Source: Thalassospira xianhensis MCCC 1A02616
GTDB taxonomy: Bacteria; Pseudomonadota; Alphaproteobacteria; Rhodospirillales; Thalassospiraceae
Length of the DNA: 64,000 bases
Assembly: GCF_003326475.1 (NCBI RefSeq)
Contig: NZ_JPWA01000005.1
Coordinates: forward strand, 124,001 to 188,000
Direction: 5' to 3'
Each line of letters begins with the position of its first letter. The stretch's first letter is position 1. The notes beneath the pieces were generated by a model. The model was not told the origin of the DNA. It worked only from the letters and a program-made list of their open reading frames with translations, and searched no databases. The translations under genes and the position numbers were made by a program. This document shows, piece after piece, positions 8,650 through 14,290 of the stretch.

Positions 8650-9215
8650 TGACAAGCGGCCCAAACTTTCCCGGCGTCGAAACAGCAAGCAGCAAAAAGG
8701 ATGCGGTGAAAAAGGCCTTCAATCAGGAATATCAGGCAACCATGAAGGCAATGGCAAATGCCGCTGATCGCGCCCGCACCCAAATTCTTGATCAAAAGCT
8801 CGCCGCAGCCAACCATTCCACGTCAACACAGGATGCCAAGGCAGCGGTCACCCAATCCCCGTCATCCGGTCAAAGTCCGGTCAAATCAGGCGGCGCAACG
8901 GGTAGCACGGCCCCGTCCGATCCCGGCGCGATGGTCATGATCGAAATCGCTAATGAACTGCGCCGAATCATCGTCGCGGAAATCGACATGCGCATGAACC
9001 ATCTCGCCAAACAGGTCGAAGAGGCAATTGCAAGCTCGCTTCCCGCCACGCCAGAGGATGCGACATCGTCGCCGGTCGAAACCTTTGATCAGGCCGCGAT
9101 CGGTGCCACCGCTGACACCACCGCAAAGCCTGATACCTCTGCCACGCCCCCGGCCCAATCGGAACCAACATTGCCCGAAAACTCCCCGGATCCCCAACCA
9201 CCGGAAAAAGAATGA
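8649..9215 (+). CDS. Unrecognised helical/disordered protein of the R-body locus
   Basis: This 188-residue protein has no family I recognise. Residues 12-55 are predicted helical and charged (KKDAVKKAFNQEYQATMK), residues 56-95 are Ser/Gly/Thr-rich linker, and residues 98-130 form a second amphipathic helix (IEIANELRRIIVAEIDMRMN). The acidic Pro/Thr-rich tail looks disordered. No signal peptide or membrane segment is present. The ATG overlaps the stop of the preceding gene by one base, so the two are translationally coupled and share promoter 1. The layout of helices separated by flexible linker would suit a scaffold or chaperone for R-body assembly, but that is a guess. Confidence 0.75.
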   Translation: MTSGPNFPGVETASSKKDAVKKAFNQEYQATMKAMANAADRARTQILDQKLAAANHSTSTQDAKAAVTQSPSSGQSPVKSGGATGSTAPSDPGAMVMIEIANELRRIIVAEIDMRMNHLAKQVEEAIASSLPATPEDATSSPVETFDQAAIGATADTTAKPDTSATPPAQSEPTLPENSPDPQPPEKE

Positions 9216-9335
9216 TTCGGTATTTTGCCGGAGGTTGCAAAGCACCTCTCCGACACGCCACCAGAAGACGGTGAATACCACCCCGACGGGAATGCAGATA
9301 AAGCGAATAAAAAACAATAACTTGAAAGAAAAGTG

Positions 9336-9378
9336 ATGCAATTTTCCACCTCAAAAGCATAACAACTTTAAATTGCAT
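9336..9378 (+). other. Inverted repeat in AT-rich leader before the sigma gene
   Basis: ATGCAATTT (9336-9344) is repeated inverted as AAATTGCAT (9370-9378), with a 25-base loop and a following T-rich tract. It could terminate the upstream pair of genes or serve as an operator just upstream of the sigma promoter. The surrounding 9216-9475 interval is markedly AT-rich against its neighbours. Confidence 0.5.
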
Positions 9379-9389
9379 TTTTCTTTTTA

Positions 9390-9414
9390 TTCACAATTCA
9401 AACTGCGCACCGTC
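9390..9414 (+). promoter_or_regulatory. R-body sigma-factor promoter 2, before the sigma gene itself (TTCACAA-N14-CGTC)
   Basis: TTCACAA at 9390-9396 and CGTC at 9411-9414 match the locus motif with one change in the -35 element and the same N14 spacing. The site lies 61 bases before the GTG start, so the sigma factor probably activates its own gene. Confidence 0.65.
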
Positions 9415-9475
9415 ATAATAATCGCGAGAGACCTAAACAGCCTTTGGTTGTAATCTTTCTGAGGAGGGGCCCGAA

Positions 9476-10624
9476 GTGCAGTACGAAAAAAATAGCGAAC
9501 CGGGACGATCGGAATTATCGGAGAACGAAATCACGTTCGCCAAATCACTAGACGATGCCTTGGAAAGGGCGCTAGGGACAGGAGACAATGTAACATCCAT
9601 CTGGTCGCACCTCAAAGACGAGCAACGCGCCAGACTGGCAGCGGACTACCTGGCCGCACTTGACAACAACTCTCTTAAAAGTTGCAATTTCGAGAACACG
9701 ACCCAACCAGAACACACCCCGCAGGAACCGCAGGCCGCTACAGAGCCCCCCGCCATTCCCCGCGGATATCCGGCAAATTTCAATCCTTTGGCCGGATTAC
9801 CAGGGCTGGAGCCGTCATCCAACGGACCGAGCCCGACCGATATCATCGCAGGCAGTCTCGGCAACTTTGGCGGCATGCCCGGCATGAACGGACTTGCCGG
9901 ATTAAACGGTCTGGCCGCCCCCGGCCACCCGATAAACCAGATGCAGCGATCCTTGCAGGATGCAATGTCGCTGCTGGGCGATCTTGGTTTCGAACAACCC
10001 GCCCCTTGCCAGCCACTTGGCATGCCACAATCTTCCCCTGCCCATGCAAGATCATGGCAATCCGATCCATTCGACGACGAAGACGCCCCCGGCATGGAAC
10101 CGGCGGCCCCCAATTTCTGGCCGCTCTGGATGGATCAGCAGGACAGCCTTCTGAAACAGTGCTTGAAACTGATGTCGGGCAATATGGACGATGCGCAGGA
10201 CGCGCTGTCCGAAGCCATGCTCAAGGCATCGGTAAAGTTCGAAGATTCCATGGACGAAATTCGCAATCACCGTGCATGGCTGTCACGGATCGTACATAAT
10301 GCCTGCATCGATCTGCACCGTCAGAACCGACGCAAGGCGGAATACAAGGAAGAGAACCACGGCACCGCGGATGCCGCACTCCCGCCGATTTCAGGTCGCA
10401 ATGAACCCAGCCCCGAGGAATCCTTTCTCGCGACCGAAATGTTCGACCATCTTGAACGCGCCTTACGCGCCCTTCCCGAAAAATTGCGCAAGCCGCTTCT
10501 GATGCGATGTGTCGAAGACCGCAGCTATGACGATATCGCTGACAATCTCGGACTAAGCAATTGCGCCGTTCGCAAACGCGTCCAGCTTGCCCGCGATCAT
10601 CTGCGCGGTGCTGGTATTCAGTAA
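9476..10624 (+). CDS. RNA polymerase sigma factor, ECF-like, with long N-terminal extension
   Basis: This 382-residue protein has a sigma-70 region 2 at about residues 221-290 (LLKQCLKLMSGNMDDAQDAL, then RAWLSRIVHNACIDLHRQNRR) and a region 4 helix-turn-helix at about 320-378 (ALRALPEKLRKPLLMRCVED, then YDDIADNLGLSNCAVRKRV). Regions 1 and 3 are absent, as in ECF factors. Unusually, some 200 residues precede region 2: an acidic helix (1-65) and a Gly/Pro/Met/Asn-rich stretch (90-210). The start is GTG, supported by a GAGGAGGGG ribosome site. No anti-sigma gene is adjacent. The gene sits inside the R-body locus and carries a near copy of the repeated GTCACAA-N14-CGTC promoter, so it probably directs R-body expression; the N-terminal extension may replace an anti-sigma factor. 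Confidence 0.9.
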   Translation: MQYEKNSEPGRSELSENEITFAKSLDDALERALGTGDNVTSIWSHLKDEQRARLAADYLAALDNNSLKSCNFENTTQPEHTPQEPQAATEPPAIPRGYPANFNPLAGLPGLEPSSNGPSPTDIIAGSLGNFGGMPGMNGLAGLNGLAAPGHPINQMQRSLQDAMSLLGDLGFEQPAPCQPLGMPQSSPAHARSWQSDPFDDEDAPGMEPAAPNFWPLWMDQQDSLLKQCLKLMSGNMDDAQDALSEAMLKASVKFEDSMDEIRNHRAWLSRIVHNACIDLHRQNRRKAEYKEENHGTADAALPPISGRNEPSPEESFLATEMFDHLERALRALPEKLRKPLLMRCVEDRSYDDIADNLGLSNCAVRKRVQLARDHLRGAGIQ

Positions 10625-10646
10625 ACAGCACCATGATCCGCAATCC

Positions 10647-10679
10647 GGGCAGAAGGGCAAATGCCTTTCTGCCCGTTTT
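10647..10679 (+). terminator. Terminator after the sigma gene
   Basis: GGGCAGAA...TTCTGCCC with an inner GGC/GCC pair forms a stem followed by GTTTT. It ends 23 bases after the stop codon of the sigma gene. Confidence 0.75.
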
Positions 10680-10685
10680 AAGACC

Positions 10686-10704
10686 GGCCTGAAAATTTCA
10701 GGCC
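10686..10704. repeat. Near-perfect palindrome between terminator and promoter 3
   Basis: GGCCTGAAA-A-TTTCAGGCC has 9-base arms around a single A and lies 51 bases before the next promoter. It is either a second terminator hairpin or a regulator site. Confidence 0.5.
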
Positions 10705-10754
10705 TTCAAGAGACTTATCAAAGCCTTTTGCTGGCAAAAAAATTCACCCGTCCC

Positions 10755-10779
10755 GTCACAAGCCCGAATTGCCAGCGTC
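10755..10779 (+). promoter_or_regulatory. R-body sigma-factor promoter 3 (GTCACAA-N14-CGTC)
   Basis: GTCACAA at 10755-10761 and CGTC at 10776-10779 precede the first reb gene by 73 bases. Confidence 0.75.
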
Positions 10780-10851
10780 GATAGGATGAATTCGGGACGG
10801 AGAAACCCCGTCAGGATTTCCACCGCAAGCAGCATACGAAGGAGTTTTGAA

Positions 10852-11175
10852 ATGGCGATTCCGACCCCGGTAAACGGTCAAATCACCGATGCCGTCACCC
10901 AGGCAAACGTCAAGGTGCTCGGTGATGCCCCTGCTATGGCCATGGGCTCTATCTTCCAGTCTCTGGCACATTCCACGGGCATTCTCTATGAAAATGCCGT
11001 CAGCGCCCAGCAGCAGCTTGGTATTGCATCCCAGGCCGCCACCAACCAGGGCGTCATCCAGATCTATTCGGTCGACACCATGGCCGATGCCGTCGCGACC
11101 TCGAAAATCGCGCAAAGCGATGTCCCCGATAACATGCTTTCGCTTCTGACCACGCTTCAGGCCGTCAAAAGCTAA
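10852..11175 (+). CDS. R-body protein, RebB family, paralogue 1
   Basis: This 107-residue protein belongs to the RebB ('killing trait') family, whose members polymerise into R-bodies: coiled protein ribbons in the cytoplasm that unroll into a spike. The family core is ITDAVTQANVKVLGDAPAMA followed by two long Ala/Gln/Asn-rich helices (ILYENAVSAQQQLGIASQAA). It ends with a segment (YSVDTMADAVATSKI) found only in the long paralogues. The ATG follows GGAG by seven bases. It has its own sigma-factor promoter and a hairpin after its stop. By eye it is about four-fifths identical to paralogue 2, and it shares its first 17 residues with paralogue 6. Confidence 0.9.
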   Translation: MAIPTPVNGQITDAVTQANVKVLGDAPAMAMGSIFQSLAHSTGILYENAVSAQQQLGIASQAATNQGVIQIYSVDTMADAVATSKIAQSDVPDNMLSLLTTLQAVKS

Positions 11176-11199
11176 GCCGCTTCCTCGAAGACCTCCCCG

Positions 11200-11233
11200 A
11201 TTGGGCGGCCCGTTTTCCGACCGGCCGCCCAAT
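11200..11233 (+). terminator. Hairpin after reb paralogue 1
   Basis: ATTGGGCGGCC and GGCCGCCCAAT form a perfect 11-bp stem with a 12-base loop, 25 bases after the stop. The following sequence has only a short T run (ATCGTTTCC), so termination may be partial or the hairpin may protect the 3' end of the mRNA. Confidence 0.6.
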
Positions 11234-11276
11234 ATCGTTTCCCGGTAATTCTGCCCGCAGTTTTTGGCGGTTTGGC

Positions 11277-11301
11277 GTCACAAAGCCCCATCGTCCCCGT
11301 C
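11277..11301 (+). promoter_or_regulatory. R-body sigma-factor promoter 4 (GTCACAA-N14-CGTC)
   Basis: GTCACAA at 11277-11283 and CGTC at 11298-11301 lie 77 bases before reb paralogue 2. Confidence 0.75.
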
Positions 11302-11377
11302 AAATGACTGATCGCCGCGCACAACGCGGAACGGGCCGGTTTCCGGCATATTTTTCCAGGCAACCAGGAGACAGATT

Positions 11378-11713
11378 ATGGCTGATAATACCCCGGTCAA
11401 TGGCATGATTACCGATGCAGTGACCCAGGCCAATGTCAAAGTACTGGGCGATGCACCGGCCATGGCCATGGGCTCGCTGTTTCAGTCGCTGGCACATTCC
11501 CACGGCATTCTCTATGAAAACGCCGTCAGCACCCAGCAGCAGGTCGGCATCTCGTCGCAGGCTGCAACCAACCAGGGCGTCATTCAGGTCTATTCCGTCG
11601 ACACCATGGCTGGTGCCGTCGCAACGCAGAAAATCGCCACCAGCGACGTTCCGGACAACATGCTTGCATTGCTGTCCGCCCTGAAGGCAACCACCGGCAC
11701 CGCAGTGTCGTAA
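11378..11713 (+). CDS. R-body protein, RebB family, paralogue 2
   Basis: This 111-residue long-form Reb protein starts MADNTPVNGMITDAVTQ. The central helices are nearly those of paralogue 1, and the tail is slightly longer (KATTGTAVS). It is probably a major ribbon subunit like paralogue 1. The ATG follows AGGAG at normal spacing. It is monocistronic, with its own promoter and a strong terminator. Its first residues are shared with paralogue 7 (MADNTPVN), a sign of block duplication within the locus. Confidence 0.9.
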   Translation: MADNTPVNGMITDAVTQANVKVLGDAPAMAMGSLFQSLAHSHGILYENAVSTQQQVGISSQAATNQGVIQVYSVDTMAGAVATQKIATSDVPDNMLALLSALKATTGTAVS

Positions 11714-11741
11714 TCCTTCATTGGTTTCGCCGCCCGAACCG

Positions 11742-11774
11742 GCCCGGCATGCAAAAGCTTGCCGGGCTTTTTTT
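11742..11774 (+). terminator. Terminator after reb paralogue 2
   Basis: GCCCGGCA...TGCCGGGC forms an 8-bp GC-rich stem followed by seven T. The next promoter begins three bases later. Confidence 0.85.
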
Positions 11775-11776
11775 GC

Positions 11777-11801
11777 GTCACAAATTCTGTCCTTCACCGT
11801 C
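11777..11801 (+). promoter_or_regulatory. R-body sigma-factor promoter 5 (GTCACAA-N14-CGTC)
   Basis: GTCACAA at 11777-11783 and CGTC at 11798-11801 lie 39 bases before paralogue 3. They probably drive paralogues 3 and 4, the small ORF and paralogue 5. Confidence 0.75.
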
Positions 11802-11839
11802 ATTGCGATGTAATCCACGCGCCAGCCAAGGAGACCGTG

Positions 11840-12139
11840 ATGGCACCGGCAAAAACCGCCCCGTCCGACACCAATCCCGACGCAACCAAAATCGCCGACG
11901 CGATGATCAACTTGCAGGATGAGGTATCCCACCAGATCAGTGATGCTGTCAGTCTGGTCAATGTTGGCACCATCGGCATCGGCCCGGCTTACGCCACCCT
12001 GCAGGCCATGCTGGCCCAGTCACAGGCGCAGGGTGTTCTGATGGCCAACATGGTTTCCGGTCAGCGGCAGCTCTCGATGACCGGAATGGCGACCCTGACC
12101 AAAAGCATCGAACAGATGATGTCGCGTCCTAACCGATAA
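11840..12139 (+). CDS. R-body protein, divergent RebB family, paralogue 3
   Basis: This 99-residue protein keeps the Reb outline with a longer N-terminal leader. HQISDAVSLVNVGTIGIGPA replaces the usual ITDAVTQ...LG core, and the QSQAQGVLMANMVSGQRQL helix closely matches paralogue 4. The Asp/Lys-rich first 30 residues (ATKIADAMINLQDEV) are unique in the set. It follows promoter 5 with an AAGGAG ribosome site, and paralogue 4 starts 11 bases after its stop. Paralogues 3 and 4 form a subgroup, perhaps minor subunits or assembly factors as described for accessory Reb proteins of Caedibacter. Confidence 0.78.
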   Translation: MAPAKTAPSDTNPDATKIADAMINLQDEVSHQISDAVSLVNVGTIGIGPAYATLQAMLAQSQAQGVLMANMVSGQRQLSMTGMATLTKSIEQMMSRPNR

Positions 12140-12150
12140 GGATCAAAACG

Positions 12151-12396
12151 ATGAGCTCTCCGCGCGAAGTCGACGAACAGATCACCGATGGCGTGACCCA
12201 GACCAACACTACCGTCATCGGCACCGCGCCCGCCATGGGAACCATGCAGACCTACCTGTCGCAGGCACAGGCTCAGGGCGTGCTGTTTGCCAACATGGTA
12301 AACGAACAGCAGCAGCTTGCTGTGGCCAGCCTGGCAACCACCATGGAATGCGCCCGCAATACGCTGGCCATCGGAGACAAGGGCCCAAAGTCCTAA
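12151..12396 (+). CDS. R-body protein, short RebB family, paralogue 4
   Basis: This 81-residue protein has the Reb core EQITDGVTQTNTTVIGTAPA and the helix QAQAQGVLFANMVNEQQQLA. It ends soon after, so it lacks the YSVDTMA segment of the long forms. A GGAT/AAGGATC ribosome site lies within the 11-base gap from paralogue 3, so the two are co-transcribed. It closely resembles paralogue 3 through the middle helix. Confidence 0.85.
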   Translation: MSSPREVDEQITDGVTQTNTTVIGTAPAMGTMQTYLSQAQAQGVLFANMVNEQQQLAVASLATTMECARNTLAIGDKGPKS

Positions 12397-12402
12397 GGGG
12401 GG

Positions 12403-12563
12403 ATGACAGCGGGACAGCAAAGCGCCCCCCCACCCTCAAGAGCGCACCGCCCCCCGCCCCCGCACCACCACCGGAAGATCCCGACAAGCATGTCGAGCTG
12501 ACCGACGAGGAACTCAAACGTCAGCAGGAAGAATACGAAAAACAGAGACAAGCCCAGCAATAG
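12403..12563 (+). CDS. Small Pro-rich ORF with a -1 frame break at a C7 tract
   Basis: An ATG at 12403 with a strong AAGGGGGG ribosome site opens a Pro-rich reading frame that stops after 32 codons. In the -1 frame the sequence stays open to 12563 and encodes a more protein-like tail: Pro/Ala repeats, then a charged helix (VELTDEELKRQQEEYEKQ). The join would be at a run of seven C near 12425, where the in-phase heptamer C-CCC-CCA fits the X-XXY-YYZ slippery pattern. A -1 shift, or one extra C, would give about 54 residues. An alternative in-frame ATG at 12348, inside paralogue 4, would give 71 residues but has a poor ribosome site. The function is unknown. Confidence 0.4.
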
Positions 12564-12634
12564 GAACATTTTAACCGGCGCGCCGGTTCTGATCGTGCCT
12601 GCGGGCACCCCATCCAAGGCAAAGGCATGATGTC

Positions 12635-12862
12635 ATGAGCGATATCGTCAATCCGCAAATCACCGATGCCGTGACACAGACCAACGTCAAGGTGCTGGGC
12701 GAAAGTCCTGCACAGGCGGTATCGATCGCCCTGCAATCGCATTCCCATGCAACGGGTTTGGCCATGGAAAACGCCACCCTGACACAGGGAAACATGCAAC
12801 AGGTCGCCAATACCGCAACTTCGAAACTGGTGGCAATGATCACCGCCCAGGCCGGTGGCTAA
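12635..12862 (+). CDS. R-body protein, short RebB family, paralogue 5
   Basis: At 75 residues this is the shortest complete Reb protein here. It has the core NPQITDAVTQTNVKVLG, then ESPAQAVSIALQSHSHATGL and a helix QGNMQQVANTATSKLVAMI that resembles the end of paralogue 7. It lacks the long-form tail. No promoter copy lies directly before it, so it is probably expressed from promoter 5. The ATG at 12635 is the only start giving the full core; its ribosome site is weak. Confidence 0.82.
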   Translation: MSDIVNPQITDAVTQTNVKVLGESPAQAVSIALQSHSHATGLAMENATLTQGNMQQVANTATSKLVAMITAQAGG

Positions 12863-12885
12863 GGAACGCCCCGTCCGGGAATTTT

Positions 12886-12910
12886 GTCACAAAGATCAAT
12901 CATCTGCGTC
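12886..12910 (+). promoter_or_regulatory. R-body sigma-factor promoter 6 (GTCACAA-N14-CGTC)
   Basis: GTCACAA at 12886-12892 and CGTC at 12907-12910 lie 42 bases before paralogue 6. They probably drive paralogues 6 to 8. Confidence 0.75.
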
Positions 12911-12952
12911 AAAACGGGTACGGTCATCGTGACCGCCAAATCGGAGGAAGAA

Positions 12953-13276
12953 ATGGCTATTCCAACCCCAGTGAACGGTCAGATCACAGATGCGGTGACC
13001 CAGACATCGGTCAGCGTTCTCGGCTCGGCCCCGGCGAACGCCATGGGCATGATCTATCAAAGTGCCGCCCACTCGACATCAATCCTGTTCCAGAATGCCA
13101 TTCAGGCCCAGCAACAGGCTTCCATGTGCTCTCAGGCTGCCACCAATATGGGTGTCATGCAACTTTACTCGGTCAATACCATGGCCGGGGCACAGGCAAC
13201 CGCCAAGATGTCGCGATCGGACAACAGCAATACACTTCTGACCCTTTTGGTCATTTTGGCAGCAACTCGCCGTTAG
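12953..13276 (+). CDS. R-body protein, RebB family, paralogue 6
   Basis: This 107-residue long-form Reb protein starts MAIPTPVNGQITDAVTQ, identical to paralogue 1 over its first 17 residues. It then diverges (TSVSVLGSAPANAMGMIYQ) and keeps the long-form segment YSVNTMAGAQATAKMSRSD. It contains a Cys (SMCSQAATN) absent from paralogues 1 and 2. The ATG follows GGAGGAAG. It opens the last transcription unit of the locus. Confidence 0.9.
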   Translation: MAIPTPVNGQITDAVTQTSVSVLGSAPANAMGMIYQSAAHSTSILFQNAIQAQQQASMCSQAATNMGVMQLYSVNTMAGAQATAKMSRSDNSNTLLTLLVILAATRR

Positions 13277-13335
13277 GCAGAATTCGGATGTCACGCGCCG
13301 TGCGTGTTATCCGGACATTTCAGTGAGGGCGTGAC

Positions 13336-13593
13336 ATGGCAGACAACACCCCGGTTAATTCCCAGATTACGGACGCGGTCACACAGACCAACGTCAAGGT
13401 ACTGGGCGAAGCTCCGGCACAGGCAATGGGGCTCGTGTATCAGACGATGGCACATTCCATCAGTCTTTCGATGCAGAACGCCATGCAAACCCAGGGCGGC
13501 CTGCAACAGATTGGCAACGCTGTAACTTCCAGCGCGTGTCGCATGATCCTCGACAGCACCGGTGGCGGCATGGGTGGTGGCGGCAAAACCTGA
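13336..13593 (+). CDS. R-body protein, short RebB family, paralogue 7
   Basis: This 85-residue protein looks like a mosaic. Its N-terminus (MADNTPVNSQITDAVTQTNV) matches paralogue 2, while its second helix (QGGLQQIGNAVTSSACRMI) matches paralogue 5. It ends in a Gly-rich tail (GGGMGGGGKT). It lies 59 bases after paralogue 6 in the same direction without a clear promoter copy, so the two are probably co-transcribed. Confidence 0.87.
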   Translation: MADNTPVNSQITDAVTQTNVKVLGEAPAQAMGLVYQTMAHSISLSMQNAMQTQGGLQQIGNAVTSSACRMILDSTGGGMGGGGKT

Positions 13594-13681
13594 CGCCCCA
13601 AAAACCTCATCTTTTCCCGAAGTGCCCGGCAAGTTTGCGCCCTGAATCTGAAAATGCCCCGTTAACGCAATGAGGCCCGTC

Positions 13682-14266
13682 ATGGCAGATGATACCGATC
13701 CCAACGCGTCCAATACGGCTGATAGCAGCACCCCGCCCGCAGCCGGTGCGGACAGTTCGACGGATAACTCGACAGACGGCTCACCGGGCAGTCCGACAGC
13801 AAGCCCCTCTTCGGATGGGGCGTCGAGCTCAGGATCCTCTGGGGCATCGGGTGAATCTTCCGACAGCCCGTCTGCGACCAACAATCCCCCGTCGGGTGGT
13901 GGCGGCACCAGTTCACCCCCACTTAGCACCGCCCTTAATCCGCAAATCGTCCAGGCGGTCGGCACGACAAATCATGCCGTACTGAACGGTGCTGGTCCGG
14001 GCGCAAACGGGATTGCCTATCAAAAGGTCGCACAGGCCGCCGCCTATGCCGTGCAGGACAGCACCGACTACATGCGAAATATCATGTCAATGGCATCGGC
14101 CACCACCGGTGTGGCCCTGCAAAAAATGCTGGTGGAAAAGACCACTGATCCCTACGCCGATATCATCAAGGCAGCGACACAGGCCGTCACCGACGCCCAG
14201 CAGACATTTACCAGCGTCGGCACCGCTTCAAGCAGCGTGGTCAAGGATTTCGACAGTATGGCGTAA
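13682..14266 (+). CDS. R-body family protein with Ser/Gly-rich N-terminal extension, paralogue 8
   Basis: This 194-residue protein has about 82 N-terminal residues of Ser, Gly, Asp and Pro (probably disordered), then a diverged Reb core (NPQIVQAVGTTNHAVLNGAG) and two helices extended past the usual end by about 45 residues (IIKAATQAVTDAQQTFTSVG). The ATG at 13682 is preferred over one 12 bases upstream because it gives the MADDTD start typical of the set. It is the last gene of the locus and converges on the cyclase 24 bases away. The extension could expose the protein at the ribbon edge or tip, or slow polymerisation; neither is shown. Confidence 0.75.
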   Translation: MADDTDPNASNTADSSTPPAAGADSSTDNSTDGSPGSPTASPSSDGASSSGSSGASGESSDSPSATNNPPSGGGGTSSPPLSTALNPQIVQAVGTTNHAVLNGAGPGANGIAYQKVAQAAAYAVQDSTDYMRNIMSMASATTGVALQKMLVEKTTDPYADIIKAATQAVTDAQQTFTSVGTASSSVVKDFDSMA

Positions 14267-14267
14267 A

Positions 14268-14286
14268 CTTTGGCTTACGCCCAAAG
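14268..14286. terminator. Small hairpin between reb paralogue 8 and the cyclase gene
   Basis: CTTTGG...CCAAAG forms a 6-bp stem in the 24-base convergent gap. There is no T run, so its terminator role is uncertain. Confidence 0.35.
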
Positions 14287-14290
14287 GAAA

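Noticed and set aside
13288-13320. GTCACGC before reb paralogue 7 as a further sigma promoter
   Set aside because: Only the first five bases of the -35 element match and no CGTC follows at N14.
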